Below are positions 44,356 to 52,815 of a stretch of DNA of 64,000 nt, piece after piece. This DNA is from Xylanimicrobium pachnodae JCM 13526 = NBRC 107786. Its GTDB lineage: Bacteria > Actinomycetota > Actinomycetes > Actinomycetales > Cellulomonadaceae. Location: contig BCWJ01000013.1 in NCBI GenBank assembly GCA_001592145.1, forward strand, positions 59,518-123,517, in the 5' to 3' direction. The notes beneath the pieces are model-generated. The model worked only from the letters and a program-made list of their open reading frames with translations. It was not told where the DNA came from and ran no database searches. Each line of letters begins with the position of its first letter. Within the stretch, counting starts at the first letter, position 1. Made by a program: the position numbers and the translations under genes.

Positions 44356-45671
44356 CGCGCGCCGCCGTCGTCCGGCGTCTCGGCGGCACCGACGGGACGA
44401 GCGCCTGGCTGCTCCTCGGCGCGGGCCTCACCCGGGCGGGCGCCGTCGCGCACCCGGCGCAGGCCCGCCGCGCGGCCGGACAGGGCGATGCTGGACATCG
44501 CGGGGTGGCGGCGCAGCAGCGGCACGTGATCCTCGGTTCCCAGCCCCGGGAACTTGTCGGTGCCGTGCAGGTACAGGATCACCGTGTTGAGCACCGCCGC
44601 GAGCGGCACCGCGAACAGGGCGCCGATGATCCCAGCGCCCAGCGAGCCGACCGCCACCACGAGCACCACGGCCACCGGGTGCAGCGACACGGCGTGTCCC
44701 ATGAGGAACGGCTGGAGCACGTGGCCCTCGATCTGCTGGACCAGCAGCACGATAGCCAGCATGATCACGGCGGCCACCCAGCCCTGCGCCACGAGCACCA
44801 CGACGCACGCGATCGCCCCGGTCACGATGGCGCCCACGATGGGCACGAACGAACCGATGAACACGAGGATGCCGAGCGGCAGCGCGAGGGCGGGCACGAA
44901 GAACGCGGCACCGATGCCGATGCCCGCACCGTCCACCAGCGCCACGAGGATCTGGGTGCGCACGTAGGCGGACAGGGTGACGACGCCGCGACGACCCGCC
45001 TGGTGCACCCGCTCGCGCGCGCTCACCGGCAGCAGGTTGACGATCCACGTCCAGATGGACCGGCCGTCGATGAGGAAGAAGATGAGGCAGAACAGCGCGA
45101 TGAGCGCGCCCACCAGCACGTGCCCCACCGTCGTCGCCGCGCCGAGCGCACCGGAGACCAGCCCGCCGGCACCGCCGTTGGTGAAGGAGTCGGTGAACCG
45201 GTCCACATACCCGTTGAGCTGTGCGGTGTCGATGCCCAGCGGCCCCTCGGCCAGCCAGGTGCGCACCTCGTCGAAACCCTGGACGGCCTGGTCGGTCAGG
45301 TCGGAGAACCCGGCCACGATCTGCTGGCCGGCCAGCGAGATCAGGGTGACGACCACGCCGATGAGCAGCAGCACGGAGGTGGCGGTCGACAGGCCGCGCG
45401 GGAACCGCAGGCGCCGCTCGAGCCCGTCCCGGAAGGGCCGCAGCAGCACCGAGAGCAGCAGCGCGACGGCGACCGGCACGATGATCGTCTTGATCTGGCC
45501 CATCATCCACAGCACGGCGGTGACGGCGGCACCGATGAGCAGCAACCGCCACGACCACTCGGCGGCGGCCCGCACGGACGGCGGGACGGCACTCGACGGC
45601 GCGCTCGACGAGCTGCTCGGCGCCGGAGGCGAGACGGGGGGCGACGCGGGGGTCGGCGCGGGGTTCGTCAC
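44352..45671 (-). CDS. AI-2E transporter-family (PerM-like) membrane protein
   Basis: A 439-residue membrane protein of the AI-2E/PerM family. The N-terminal 35 residues are Pro/Ser-rich; then paired helices ([48 protein letters not shown]), an amphipathic middle region, and the conserved C-terminal block [34 protein letters not shown] and [20 protein letters not shown]. Family members include transporters of AI-2 and sodium/proton antiporters, so the substrate is open. Both ends overlap neighbours by 4 nt, tying it to the YdeI-like and ilvA genes. Confidence 0.85.
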   Translation of the reverse strand: MTNPAPTPASPPVSPPAPSSSSSAPSSAVPPSVRAAAEWSWRLLLIGAAVTAVLWMMGQIKTIIVPVAVALLLSVLLRPFRDGLERRLRFPRGLSTATSVLLLIGVVVTLISLAGQQIVAGFSDLTDQAVQGFDEVRTWLAEGPLGIDTAQLNGYVDRFTDSFTNGGAGGLVSGALGAATTVGHVLVGALIALFCLIFFLIDGRSIWTWIVNLLPVSARERVHQAGRRGVVTLSAYVRTQILVALVDGAGIGIGAAFFVPALALPLGILVFIGSFVPIVGAIVTGAIACVVVLVAQGWVAAVIMLAIVLLVQQIEGHVLQPFLMGHAVSLHPVAVVLVVAVGSLGAGIIGALFAVPLAAVLNTVILYLHGTDKFPGLGTEDHVPLLRRHPAMSSIALSGRAAGLRRVRDGARPGEARAEEQPGARPVGAAETPDDGGAR

Positions 45672-46309
45672 GGCTCAACAGTAAGTGTGGTGCGCAGGGC
45701 TCTGCGTTGTGGATAGGGGGTCTCGGCGCGCTCCAGCATCGTGACGAACCTCGCCACCGCACGAGCACGCGTCTCGGGCCGGTGCGAGTTCACGATCCGG
45801 AACAGGATCGCGTACCGGTTCTGTGCGGTCAGCAGGGTGAAGTTCGCGGCCGCGAGCGGGCTGGCGGCGAGCGCCGCGGCCAGGTCGTCCGGCACCTCGA
45901 TGGTGGCGCTGCCCGCGTAGGCGCGCTCCCACCGCCCGTCCGCCTTGGCCCGGTCGATCTCGGCCTGCCCGCGCGGTCGCAGGCGGCCTTCCTCGCCCAG
46001 CCGGGTCACGATGCCGACGTTGCGCGCCGACCAGATACTGCGCCTGCGCCGCGGGGTGAAGCGCTGCAGGGTGGTGTCGGCATCACGGCTGCGGCCCTGC
46101 CCGTCGATCCAGCCGCTGCACAGGGCCTCCTCCAGCGCCTGGTCATACGTGAGCGTGGTGGGCGCCGCGGGCCGGTTCTTGCGCGCCAGGACCAGCCAGG
46201 CGCCGTCGTCGTCGTCCTCGTGCGCGTCGAGCCAGGCCCGCCATGCGGCGGCGTCGGGCACGAGCAGCTCGGCGCGGCCCGGCGGTCCGGCGGTCGTCTG
46301 CGTCGTCAT
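45668..46309 (-). CDS. YdeI/OmpD-associated family protein
   Basis: A 213-residue soluble protein with the YdeI signature: [58 protein letters not shown], then a C-terminal segment [20 protein letters not shown] and a basic end. Family members in other bacteria have been tied to resistance to cationic peptides or bacteriocins, but the molecular action is not known. It is the first gene of a three-gene overlapping operon; its upstream region carries a hexanucleotide repeat shared with divergent msrA. Confidence 0.85.
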   Translation of the reverse strand: MTTQTTAGPPGRAELLVPDAAAWRAWLDAHEDDDDGAWLVLARKNRPAAPTTLTYDQALEEALCSGWIDGQGRSRDADTTLQRFTPRRRRSIWSARNVGIVTRLGEEGRLRPRGQAEIDRAKADGRWERAYAGSATIEVPDDLAAALAASPLAAANFTLLTAQNRYAILFRIVNSHRPETRARAVARFVTMLERAETPYPQRRALRTTLTVEP

Positions 46310-46344
46310 CGTCGCCAAGGTAGCCGCAGCGTCCGACGACGGCG

Positions 46345-46408
<64 letters not shown>

Positions 46409-46456
46409 GGAACGCGGTGGCGGAACACCCGCGAACGCGCGGGCGTTGGCCTCAGC

Positions 46457-47104
46457 ATGACCTCCCTCTTCGACCGCCGGCACGACGCCCTGCCGGGCCG
46501 CGCCAACCCGGTGCTCCCCCACCCCCGCCCGCACACCGTGCTGGGCACCCCGATCGCGGGGCCGTGGCCCGACGGGGCGCGCGTGCTGTACCTGGCCATG
46601 GGCTGCTTCTGGGGCGCCGAGGAGATCTTCTGGGCGGTTCCCGGCGTGATCTCCACGGCCGCGGGGTACATGGGCGGGACGACGCCGAACCCCACGTACG
46701 AGGAGGTGTGCTCGGGGCGCACCGGTCACGCCGAGACCGTCCAGGTGGTGTACGACCCCGCCGTCGTCGGCGAGGAGGCGCTGCTGCGCACGTTCTGGGA
46801 GCGGCACGACCCGACGTCGGGCATGCGGCAGGGCAACGACGTGGGCACGCAGTACCGCTCCGCCCTCTACTGGACCATGCCCGAGCAGGAGGCCGCCGTG
46901 CGAGCGACGGCCCACGTCTACGGGGCGGCGCTCGCCGCGGCCGGGTACGACGCGATCACCACCGAGCTGGCTGCCGCCTCGCAGGCCGGTCCGTTCTACT
47001 ACGCCGAGGACTACCACCAGCAGTACCTGCACAAGAACCCGCACGGCTACCGGTGCCACGCGACGACCGGCCTGCCCTTCCCCGCGACTCAAGCCCCGGC
47101 GTAG
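46457..47104 (+). CDS. msrA: Peptide-methionine (S)-S-oxide reductase MsrA
   Basis: A 215-residue enzyme that repairs methionine-S-sulfoxide in proteins. The catalytic Cys50 is in [16 protein letters not shown]. It also has [59 protein letters not shown] and [20 protein letters not shown], where the last Cys is a plausible resolving residue. An N-terminal extension of about 40 residues precedes the core. The ATG at 46457 is chosen; the longer open frame runs through the repeat and the divergent gene. Confidence 0.95.
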   Translation: MTSLFDRRHDALPGRANPVLPHPRPHTVLGTPIAGPWPDGARVLYLAMGCFWGAEEIFWAVPGVISTAAGYMGGTTPNPTYEEVCSGRTGHAETVQVVYDPAVVGEEALLRTFWERHDPTSGMRQGNDVGTQYRSALYWTMPEQEAAVRATAHVYGAALAAAGYDAITTELAAASQAGPFYYAEDYHQQYLHKNPHGYRCHATTGLPFPATQAPA

Positions 47105-47129
47105 CACCCCACGTGCAAGGATGCCAAGC

Positions 47130-47453
47130 ATGGTGAACCTCGCTCCCCTCATCGACGCCCACCTCACCGCGGCCCGCGCCTCCGAGCGAGGCCGGTCGGC
47201 GGAGCTCATCGTGCACGACGGCCCGCTGCGGCAGAGCGTCATCGCCCTGACCGCCGGCACCGTGCTCCCCGCGCACGAGGCGCCGCCCGCCGCGTCCCTC
47301 CAGGTGCTCGTGGGCACCGTCAAGGTCACCGAGGCCGACGAGGAGACCCGACCGCTCGCCGTCGGCGAGCTGTGGGCGCTCACGCACCACCGGCACGCGG
47401 TGGCCGCCGAGACCGACGCCGTCTTCCTCCTGACGACCGTCACCGGCATCTGA
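47130..47453 (+). CDS. Small cupin-domain protein
   Basis: A 107-residue single-domain cupin: NLAPLIDAHLTAARASERGR, then the barrel with LTAGTVLPAHEAPPAASLQV (reduced motif 1), LVGTVKV and LALTHHRHAV-type motif 2 with a His pair. Metal ligands are only partly conserved. Of two ATGs, the second (47130) has AAGGA at proper spacing. It follows msrA by 25 bp and is probably co-transcribed, suggesting a role in stress, but no function can be assigned. Confidence 0.75.
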   Translation: MVNLAPLIDAHLTAARASERGRSAELIVHDGPLRQSVIALTAGTVLPAHEAPPAASLQVLVGTVKVTEADEETRPLAVGELWALTHHRHAVAAETDAVFLLTTVTGI

Positions 47454-47469
47454 GCCCGGGGCAGGACGC

Positions 47470-48345
47470 TCAGCGGGGGCGACGCCCCGTACCCCCTCGG
47501 CCCCGTGCCCCCTTACCACCGGCACCCTTACCACCGGCACCCGCGCCCCGCTGGGGCTTGCGGGGCTGCTTCGCGCTGCCCGAGGCGGGCTTCCGGTTCG
47601 CGCCCGCCCGGGTCTGCTGCGCACGAGCCTGCTTCGCCGTCGTCGCCGGTGCTGCGGGCTGCGGGGCCGCCCGGCCGCGGGAGCTGTTGACCGTGCGGCC
47701 GCGCACGATGCCGACCATCTCGTCGACCAGGTCCGTGGTCCGCTCGGAGACCCACACGAGGCCCACGGGCGCGGTGGGCCCGCCGTCGAGCACGCGGTAG
47801 GCGACGTCCTTGCGGTGGTGGAGGCGGGCCAGCGACAGCGGCACGATCGTCACGCCCGCCCCCGCGGCCACCCAGGCGATCGCCTCCGCCGTCGTCGGCG
47901 GGCGCTCCGGCGTCCCGGAGACGTCGATGCTGCCGTCCTCGCGGTACGCGACCGGCCGCAGCCCCGGCACGGGCCCGCCCGACCCAGGGCTCTCGCTGCC
48001 GGGGCCGGCGCCGTAGAGCACGTCGTCGGCCGCCAGGTGCACGACGTCGTCGGCGATGTCGGCGGCCGTGACGACCTCGTCCTCCTCGGTCGCGGCGAGC
48101 AGGTGGTCGCGCGAGACGACGACGACGGGCAGCTCCTCGTACAACAGGATCGCGGAGAGCCGGGTCTTGTCGACGGGCAGCCGCGCGATCGCCGCGTCGA
48201 CGTCGCCCCGGTCGAGGGCGGCCACGGCGTCGGCGGCGTCGACCTGGACCAGGTCGAGCGGCACGTCCAGGCGCTCGCGCCACACGCGTGCCCATTTGCC
48301 GGGGGTGGCGCCGGGCACGTACCCGAGGCGGAAGGTGTCGCTCAC
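47470..48345 (-). CDS. LysR-type effector-binding domain protein without HTH, with basic C-terminal tail
   Basis: A 291-residue protein that starts directly in a LysR substrate-binding fold (FRLGYVPGATPGKWARVWRE, AALDRGDVDAAIARLPVDK, LPVVVVSRDHLLAA, AIAWVAAGAGVTIVPLSLAR). The N-terminal winged helix of LysR regulators is missing, and the upstream sequence is short and occupied by a divergent gene. From about residue 220 the chain is a Lys/Arg/Gly/Ala-rich tail (GGKGAGGKGARGRGGTGRRP) that could bind nucleic acid. It is divergent from the DUF5997 gene across 41 bp. Role unknown; a ligand-binding accessory regulator is possible. Confidence 0.78.
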   Translation of the reverse strand: MSDTFRLGYVPGATPGKWARVWRERLDVPLDLVQVDAADAVAALDRGDVDAAIARLPVDKTRLSAILLYEELPVVVVSRDHLLAATEEDEVVTAADIADDVVHLAADDVLYGAGPGSESPGSGGPVPGLRPVAYREDGSIDVSGTPERPPTTAEAIAWVAAGAGVTIVPLSLARLHHRKDVAYRVLDGGPTAPVGLVWVSERTTDLVDEMVGIVRGRTVNSSRGRAAPQPAAPATTAKQARAQQTRAGANRKPASGSAKQPRKPQRGAGAGGKGAGGKGARGRGGTGRRPR

Positions 48346-48386
48346 GAGGCCAGGCTACGTGGGCGAGGCCACGTACCCTGGGGCGT

Positions 48387-48815
48387 ATGGCCACCCCGTT
48401 CTCGCAGCAGGTCCTCAGCGCGCGCAACGCCGCCAAGCGACTGGGCGTCTACCTGCCCGCCACGCCCGCCTCGTTCCAGGAGCAGGGCACCACCCGCGAG
48501 CAGCTCGAGGAGTGGGAGAAGAACCCGCCCGAGTGGCTCGCCACGCTGCGCCGCGAGGGGCCCCACCCGCGCCCCGTCGTGGCCGGTCGGCTCGGCGTCT
48601 CGATCGCCGGGCTGGCGCGCGGCGGCATCGTGGACCCCCTGACCACCGAGCAGATCGACGCGCTGCGCGACGACCCGCCCGCGTGGCTCGTCCACGAGCG
48701 CGAGGTGGCCGCGAAGGTGCGCGAGGAGGACGCCCGGATCGCCGCGAAGACGACGCAGGAGGCCGCTCAGCAGGCGGCACGCGCCGCGCGCCGCGGTGGT
48801 GGCTCGCAGGGCTGA
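48387..48815 (+). CDS. DUF5997 family protein
   Basis: A 142-residue protein, TPFSQQVLSARNAAKRLGVY at the N-terminus, with a central ATLRREGPHPRPVVAGRLGV region and a helical Ala/Arg/Glu-rich C-terminus (EVAAKVREEDARIAAKTTQE) that may form a coiled coil. Proteins of this kind are annotated DUF5997 in Actinobacteria and commonly sit next to the HTH-less LysR effector protein, as here. Function unknown. The ATG at 48387 has GGGGCG upstream, a weak ribosome site. Confidence 0.75.
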   Translation: MATPFSQQVLSARNAAKRLGVYLPATPASFQEQGTTREQLEEWEKNPPEWLATLRREGPHPRPVVAGRLGVSIAGLARGGIVDPLTTEQIDALRDDPPAWLVHEREVAAKVREEDARIAAKTTQEAAQQAARAARRGGGSQG

Positions 48816-48849
48816 CGCACCCGCGTCGATCCACCCGAGCAGCACACCG

Positions 48850-50238
48850 ATGCCCGACGACGCCCCGCCCGAAGCCGTCCCCGGCGCAGCCGCGCCCGAC
48901 GCCGCGCTGGACGCAGCCCTCGCCGCGCTGCGCCCGTGGCCCGACGACGGATCGCGCGCCGACGCCCCCGTGGCGGTCGACGCCACCGACCGCCTGCTGC
49001 TCGACACGGCCCGCCCGCTGGTGGCCACGCTCGGCCCGGGCAGCACCGGACCGCACGACGTCGTGGTGCTGGGCGACCGGTTCGGCGCGCTCACGGTGGG
49101 GCTGCTCGCCCTGGGCGTGCCGCGGGTGCGCCTGCACACCGACGCCGTGACCGCGGAGCGGGCCGTGCACGCGAACCTGGCGGCGGCCCGCTCCCGGGGC
49201 CTGGTTCCCGCCGCGGCCGTGGTGGAGACGTTCACGGCGCCCGCACCGGGGCTCGCGGCGGGCGCCCGCCTGGTGGTGGCCCAGCTCCCCCGGGTGCTGG
49301 CCGAGCTGGACGAGCTCGCCGCGCTCGTGGCACGCGAGGCCGACGACGACGCCGTGCTGCTCGCGGGCGGACGGGTCAAGCACATGACCCGCGCCATGAA
49401 CGACGTGCTGGCCCGCGGCTTCCTGGAGGTGCACGCGACGTTGGCGCGCGCCAAGTCGCGCGTGCTGGTGGCCCGCACGCCCCGCCCCGAGGCGCGCCCG
49501 GCACCGTCGGACCCGGCGTCGTCGGACCCGGCGTCGTCGGACCCAGCGTCGTCGGACCCGGCGCCGTCGGACCCGGCGCCGTCGGACCCGGCGCCGTCGG
49601 ACCCAGCGTCGTCGTACCCGGTGACCGCGACGCTGCGCGACCCGGAGCTGCTGGCCGCGGCCGCGCCGGGCGCCCACGAGCCCGGCACCGCCGGGGTCGC
49701 GGGCATCGTCGTGCGCGCGCACGGCGGGGTGTTCGCGGGGGCCACGCTGGACCTGGGGACGCGCGCGCTGCTGCGGACCGCGGACCGCTGGCCCCGAGGC
49801 GGGGGGACGGCGGTCGACCTGGGCTGCGGGACGGGCCTGCTGGCGACGGTGCTGGCGTTGCGCGACCCGGGCGCCCGGGTGATCGCGACCGACCGCTCGG
49901 CGGCCGCGGTGGCGTCGGCGCGCGCGACGGCCGACGCGAACGGGGTGGGCGGCCGGGTCGCGGTGCTGCGCGACGACGCCGGATCCCTGATCGATCCCGC
50001 GAGCGCCGCCCTGGTGCTGTGCAACCCGCCGTTCCACGACCGTTCGGCGCTCTCGACGGATGCGGCGCACCGCATGTTCGCCGCGGCGGGACGGGTGCTG
50101 CGCGTGGGGGGCGAGCTGTTCTGCGTGTTCAACTCGGGGCTGCGCTACCGGCCGGCGCTGGAGCGCGCGGTGGGCCCCACCGACCAGGTGCTGCGGGACC
50201 CGCGGTTCACGGTGACGCGGAGCGTGCGGACGCGCTGA
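48850..50238 (+). CDS. RlmG/RsmC-like class I methyltransferase with an internal repeat linker
   Basis: A 462-residue protein with the two-domain plan of RlmG/RsmC rRNA guanine-N2 methyltransferases. The N-terminal half is a degenerate methyltransferase fold (VVVLGDRFGALTVGLLALG). The C-terminal half is catalytic, with the SAM loop TAVDLGCGTGLLATVLALRD, ATDRSAAAVASA and the catalytic motif LVLCNPPFHDRSAL. Between them (about residues 217-257) lies an eight-unit SDPA(S/P) repeat. The probable role is m2G modification of 23S or 16S rRNA; which base cannot be told. The ATG at 48850 is preferred; an ATG at 48796 would overlap the DUF5997 gene. Confidence 0.82.
   Translation: MPDDAPPEAVPGAAAPDAALDAALAALRPWPDDGSRADAPVAVDATDRLLLDTARPLVATLGPGSTGPHDVVVLGDRFGALTVGLLALGVPRVRLHTDAVTAERAVHANLAAARSRGLVPAAAVVETFTAPAPGLAAGARLVVAQLPRVLAELDELAALVAREADDDAVLLAGGRVKHMTRAMNDVLARGFLEVHATLARAKSRVLVARTPRPEARPAPSDPASSDPASSDPASSDPAPSDPAPSDPAPSDPASSYPVTATLRDPELLAAAAPGAHEPGTAGVAGIVVRAHGGVFAGATLDLGTRALLRTADRWPRGGGTAVDLGCGTGLLATVLALRDPGARVIATDRSAAAVASARATADANGVGGRVAVLRDDAGSLIDPASAALVLCNPPFHDRSALSTDAAHRMFAAAGRVLRVGGELFCVFNSGLRYRPALERAVGPTDQVLRDPRFTVTRSVRTR
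49501..49620 (+). repeat. Coding minisatellite, 15 bp x 8
   Basis: Eight consecutive units of GC(G/A)(T/C)CGTCGGACCC(G/A) (the last with GTAC) encode SDPAS/SDPAP repeats in the interdomain linker of the methyltransferase. Units differ at one or two positions only. Confidence 0.9.
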
Positions 50239-50302
50239 GCGCGCCATCGTTACCGGCGGGATGCGCCATGTGATCAAGGTCACGGTTCGGCAACGGTCGC
50301 TC

Positions 50303-50335
50303 GCAAACGATTGCGGTACTTGTGGCAACGATTGC
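50303..50335. promoter_or_regulatory. Two LacI-type operators upstream of the uronate regulator gene
   Basis: GCAAACGATTGC (50303-50314) and GCAACGATTGC (50325-50335) have centres about 21.5 bp apart, two helical turns. They lie about 90-120 bp before the LacI gene and share the motif found perfectly at 55789-55800 before the uronate isomerase gene. Confidence 0.7.
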
Positions 50336-50425
50336 ACAGTGGGGGCGCTCGCCACCGGCGGCGAGCGGAGCGGCACGTCGGGCAACCCGCCCAGCGCCGC
50401 ACCAACGGATCGGCGGAGAGCGGCA

Positions 50426-51406
50426 ATGATGCCCGGAGCACGTGACGTGGCCCGACTGGCGGGGGTGTCAGTCTCGACGGTGTCCCGCGCCCTGCGACTG
50501 CCCGAGCTGGTCTCGGCCAGCACCCGCGAACGCGTGGTCGCCGCGGCCAGCGAGCTCGGATACCAGCCCGACCCGACCGCCCAGGGCCTGCGCCTGGGCC
50601 GCACCCAGACGCTGGGTCTGCTGGTCCCGGACCTGGCGAACCCCTTCTTCGCCACCATCACCAAGGCCGTGCACACCACCGCGCAGCAGGCGGGCTACGC
50701 CGTCGTCGTCGCGGACACCGACGAGGACGAGCAGGCCGAGCTCGCCCTGGTCGCGACCCTGCGGGCCCGCACGGACGGCCTGGTCCTGGCCTCCCCGCGC
50801 CTGCCCGACGCCGTGCTGCTCGAGGCCATCGAGGGCTCGCCCACCGTGGTCACCAACCGCCAGGTGCCCGGCGTCCCCTCCCTGACCGCCGACGACGCGA
50901 ACGGCGCCGGGCAGGCCCTGAGCCACCTGCACGCGCTCGGTCACCGCCACATCGCGCTCGCCTGGGGCCCCGCGTCGTCGTACTCCGGTGCGCGGCGCCT
51001 GGCCGGGCTGCGGGCCCGCGCCGAGACCTACGGGGACGTCGAGCTCACCGACCTCGGCACGTTCACCCCGTCCTACGCGGGCGGGTTCCAGGCGGGTGAC
51101 CACGTCGTCGCGTCGGCGGCCACGGCGGTCCTCGCGTTCAACGACCTCATGGCGCTCGGCATCCTCAAGCGGCTCGGCGAGCGCGGGGTGCGGGTGCCCG
51201 ACGACGTCTCCCTGATCGGCTGCGACGACGTCGTCACGGCCGCCATCGTCACCCCCGCCCTGACCACCATCCACATTCCCCAGGACCGGCTCGGCTCCCG
51301 CGCCGTCGACCGGCTCATCGCCCTGCTGCGGGGCACCGGCACCGCCGAGCCGACCACCGTCCTGCCCGGGCAGCTCGTCATCCGGGCCTCCACGCGCGCG
51401 CTCTGA
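50426..51406 (+). CDS. LacI-family regulator of the uronate cluster
   Basis: A 326-residue LacI regulator: helix-turn-helix DVARLAGVSVSTVSRALRLP, hinge PDPTAQGLRLGRTQTLGLLV, then a sugar-binding core with ANPFFATITKAVHTTAQQAG, LIGCDDVVTAAIVTPALTTI and C-terminal LVIRASTRAL. It is first in a run of seven same-strand genes for a Pot-type importer and uronate catabolism. GCAAACGNTTGC palindromes before this gene and before uxaC are the probable operators, so it would be autoregulated. Inducer not known; a uronate or a pathway intermediate is likely. Confidence 0.88.
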   Translation: MMPGARDVARLAGVSVSTVSRALRLPELVSASTRERVVAAASELGYQPDPTAQGLRLGRTQTLGLLVPDLANPFFATITKAVHTTAQQAGYAVVVADTDEDEQAELALVATLRARTDGLVLASPRLPDAVLLEAIEGSPTVVTNRQVPGVPSLTADDANGAGQALSHLHALGHRHIALAWGPASSYSGARRLAGLRARAETYGDVELTDLGTFTPSYAGGFQAGDHVVASAATAVLAFNDLMALGILKRLGERGVRVPDDVSLIGCDDVVTAAIVTPALTTIHIPQDRLGSRAVDRLIALLRGTGTAEPTTVLPGQLVIRASTRAL

Positions 51407-51475
51407 GGCCGCCCGGCCCCGCAGCACGCACACCCACCGACCTTCTCAGTACCGGACAACCCGAAGGAACAAGAG

Positions 51476-52726
51476 ATGCGCACCAACCGCCTTTCCCGGA
51501 CGCGCCTCGTCGCGTCAGTCGGCGCCGTCGCCCTGGCCGCGACTCTCGCCTCCTGTGCCCCGCCCAGCACGGGCAGCACGGGCGACTCCGCGGGCGGCAG
51601 CGACGCCACCGCGGACAACGCCACCGTCCCCGACAAGCCGTCGAAGCCGGTCGAGCTGAACATCCTCGACGTCGCGGGCAACCTCAAGCTGACCCAGCCG
51701 ATGATCGACGAGTTCGTCGAGAAGCACCCGGACATCATCTCGTCCGTCACCTACGAGACGGGCGGGGCACCCGACGTCACCGGCGTCGTCAAGCCGCAGG
51801 TGGACTCCGGCAACCTGTCCGTCGACCTGGTGCTGACGGGCAACGACGGCCTGTCCGCCGGCATCGAGCAGGACATGTGGATCCCGATCGTCACCGACTA
51901 CGGCGACCGCCTGTCGAACATGGACAACTACCTCGACCCGGCCGCGAAGATGCAGGACCTCGCGGACGGCTACGGCGTCGTCGTCACCTACTACCCGTCG
52001 GGGCCGCTGCTCCAGTACGACCCCGCCGTCGTCACCGACGTGCCCTCCACCCCCGAGGAGCTGCTCGCGTGGGCGAAGGCGCACCCCGGCAAGTTCGGGT
52101 ACGCCCGCCCGGCCAACTCGGGCCCGGGCCGCACCTTCCTCATGGGCCTGCCCTACATGCTGGGCGACAAGGACCCCAAGGACCCGGAGAACGGCTGGGA
52201 CAAGACGTGGGCCTACCTCAAGGAGCTGGGCCAGTACGTGGACAACTACCCCACGGGCACCGGCCAGGTGATCACCAACATGGGTGACGGCACGTGGTCG
52301 CTGATCCCGACGACGACGGGCTGGGAGATCGAGCCGCGCACCGACGGGCGCCTGCCGAACACGCTGGAGGCCGCGCACTTCGACAGCTTCACGTGGGTCA
52401 CCGACGCGCACTACGCGGCGATCCCCAAGGGGCAGAGCGCGGACAAGGTCTCGGCCATCCTCCTGCTGCTGCAGGACATCCTCACCCCGGAGCAGAACGC
52501 CAAGGCGTACGACCACGGCTACTTCTACCCCGGCCCGGCGGTCAAGGGCGCCACGCTCGACAAGGCGCCCCAGGAGACGCAGGACACCATCAACGAGTAC
52601 GTCCGCGACTGGTACGACGACCTGATCGAGTCGGAGCCGCAGGCGACCCCGCTCGACCCGGCCGCGATGGTCAAGGCCTTCGACATCTGGGACCGCGAGG
52701 TGGGTGCCGGCAAGTACGACGGCTGA
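51476..52726 (+). CDS. Pot-type ABC transporter solute-binding lipoprotein (uronate cluster)
   Basis: A 416-residue extracellular binding protein. The signal RTRLVASVGAVALAATLASC ends in the lipobox LASC, followed by a Ser/Gly/Asp linker. It belongs to the PotD/iron-type binding-protein group rather than the usual CUT1 sugar-binding group, judged from the type of its partner subunits and its own sequence. Because it sits with uronate isomerase and tagaturonate reductase, the ligand is probably a hexuronate or oligouronide, an inference from context. GAAGGAAC precedes the ATG. A strong hairpin follows the stop. Confidence 0.8.
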   Translation: MRTNRLSRTRLVASVGAVALAATLASCAPPSTGSTGDSAGGSDATADNATVPDKPSKPVELNILDVAGNLKLTQPMIDEFVEKHPDIISSVTYETGGAPDVTGVVKPQVDSGNLSVDLVLTGNDGLSAGIEQDMWIPIVTDYGDRLSNMDNYLDPAAKMQDLADGYGVVVTYYPSGPLLQYDPAVVTDVPSTPEELLAWAKAHPGKFGYARPANSGPGRTFLMGLPYMLGDKDPKDPENGWDKTWAYLKELGQYVDNYPTGTGQVITNMGDGTWSLIPTTTGWEIEPRTDGRLPNTLEAAHFDSFTWVTDAHYAAIPKGQSADKVSAILLLLQDILTPEQNAKAYDHGYFYPGPAVKGATLDKAPQETQDTINEYVRDWYDDLIESEPQATPLDPAAMVKAFDIWDREVGAGKYDG

Positions 52727-52734
52727 CGCCACCC

Positions 52735-52763
52735 GGGTGCGCGGCGGCCCCCGCCGCGCACCC
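52735..52763 (+). terminator. Intercistronic hairpin after the uronate-cluster binding-protein gene
   Basis: GGGTGCGCGGCGG (52735-52747) pairs with CCGCCGCGCACCC (52751-52763) around a 3-nt loop, 9 bp after the stop codon. No U run; it may act as a partial terminator or an RNA-stability element. Confidence 0.65.
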
Positions 52764-52815
52764 CCTCCCGCGGGCACGCGCCCGCCACCAGATCGCAGAC
52801 AAGGGAGTCACCACC

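Noticed and set aside
44352..45671. Quorum-sensing AI-2 exporter
   Set aside because: The family name is historical; members have other substrates, and no luxS or related gene is in the window.
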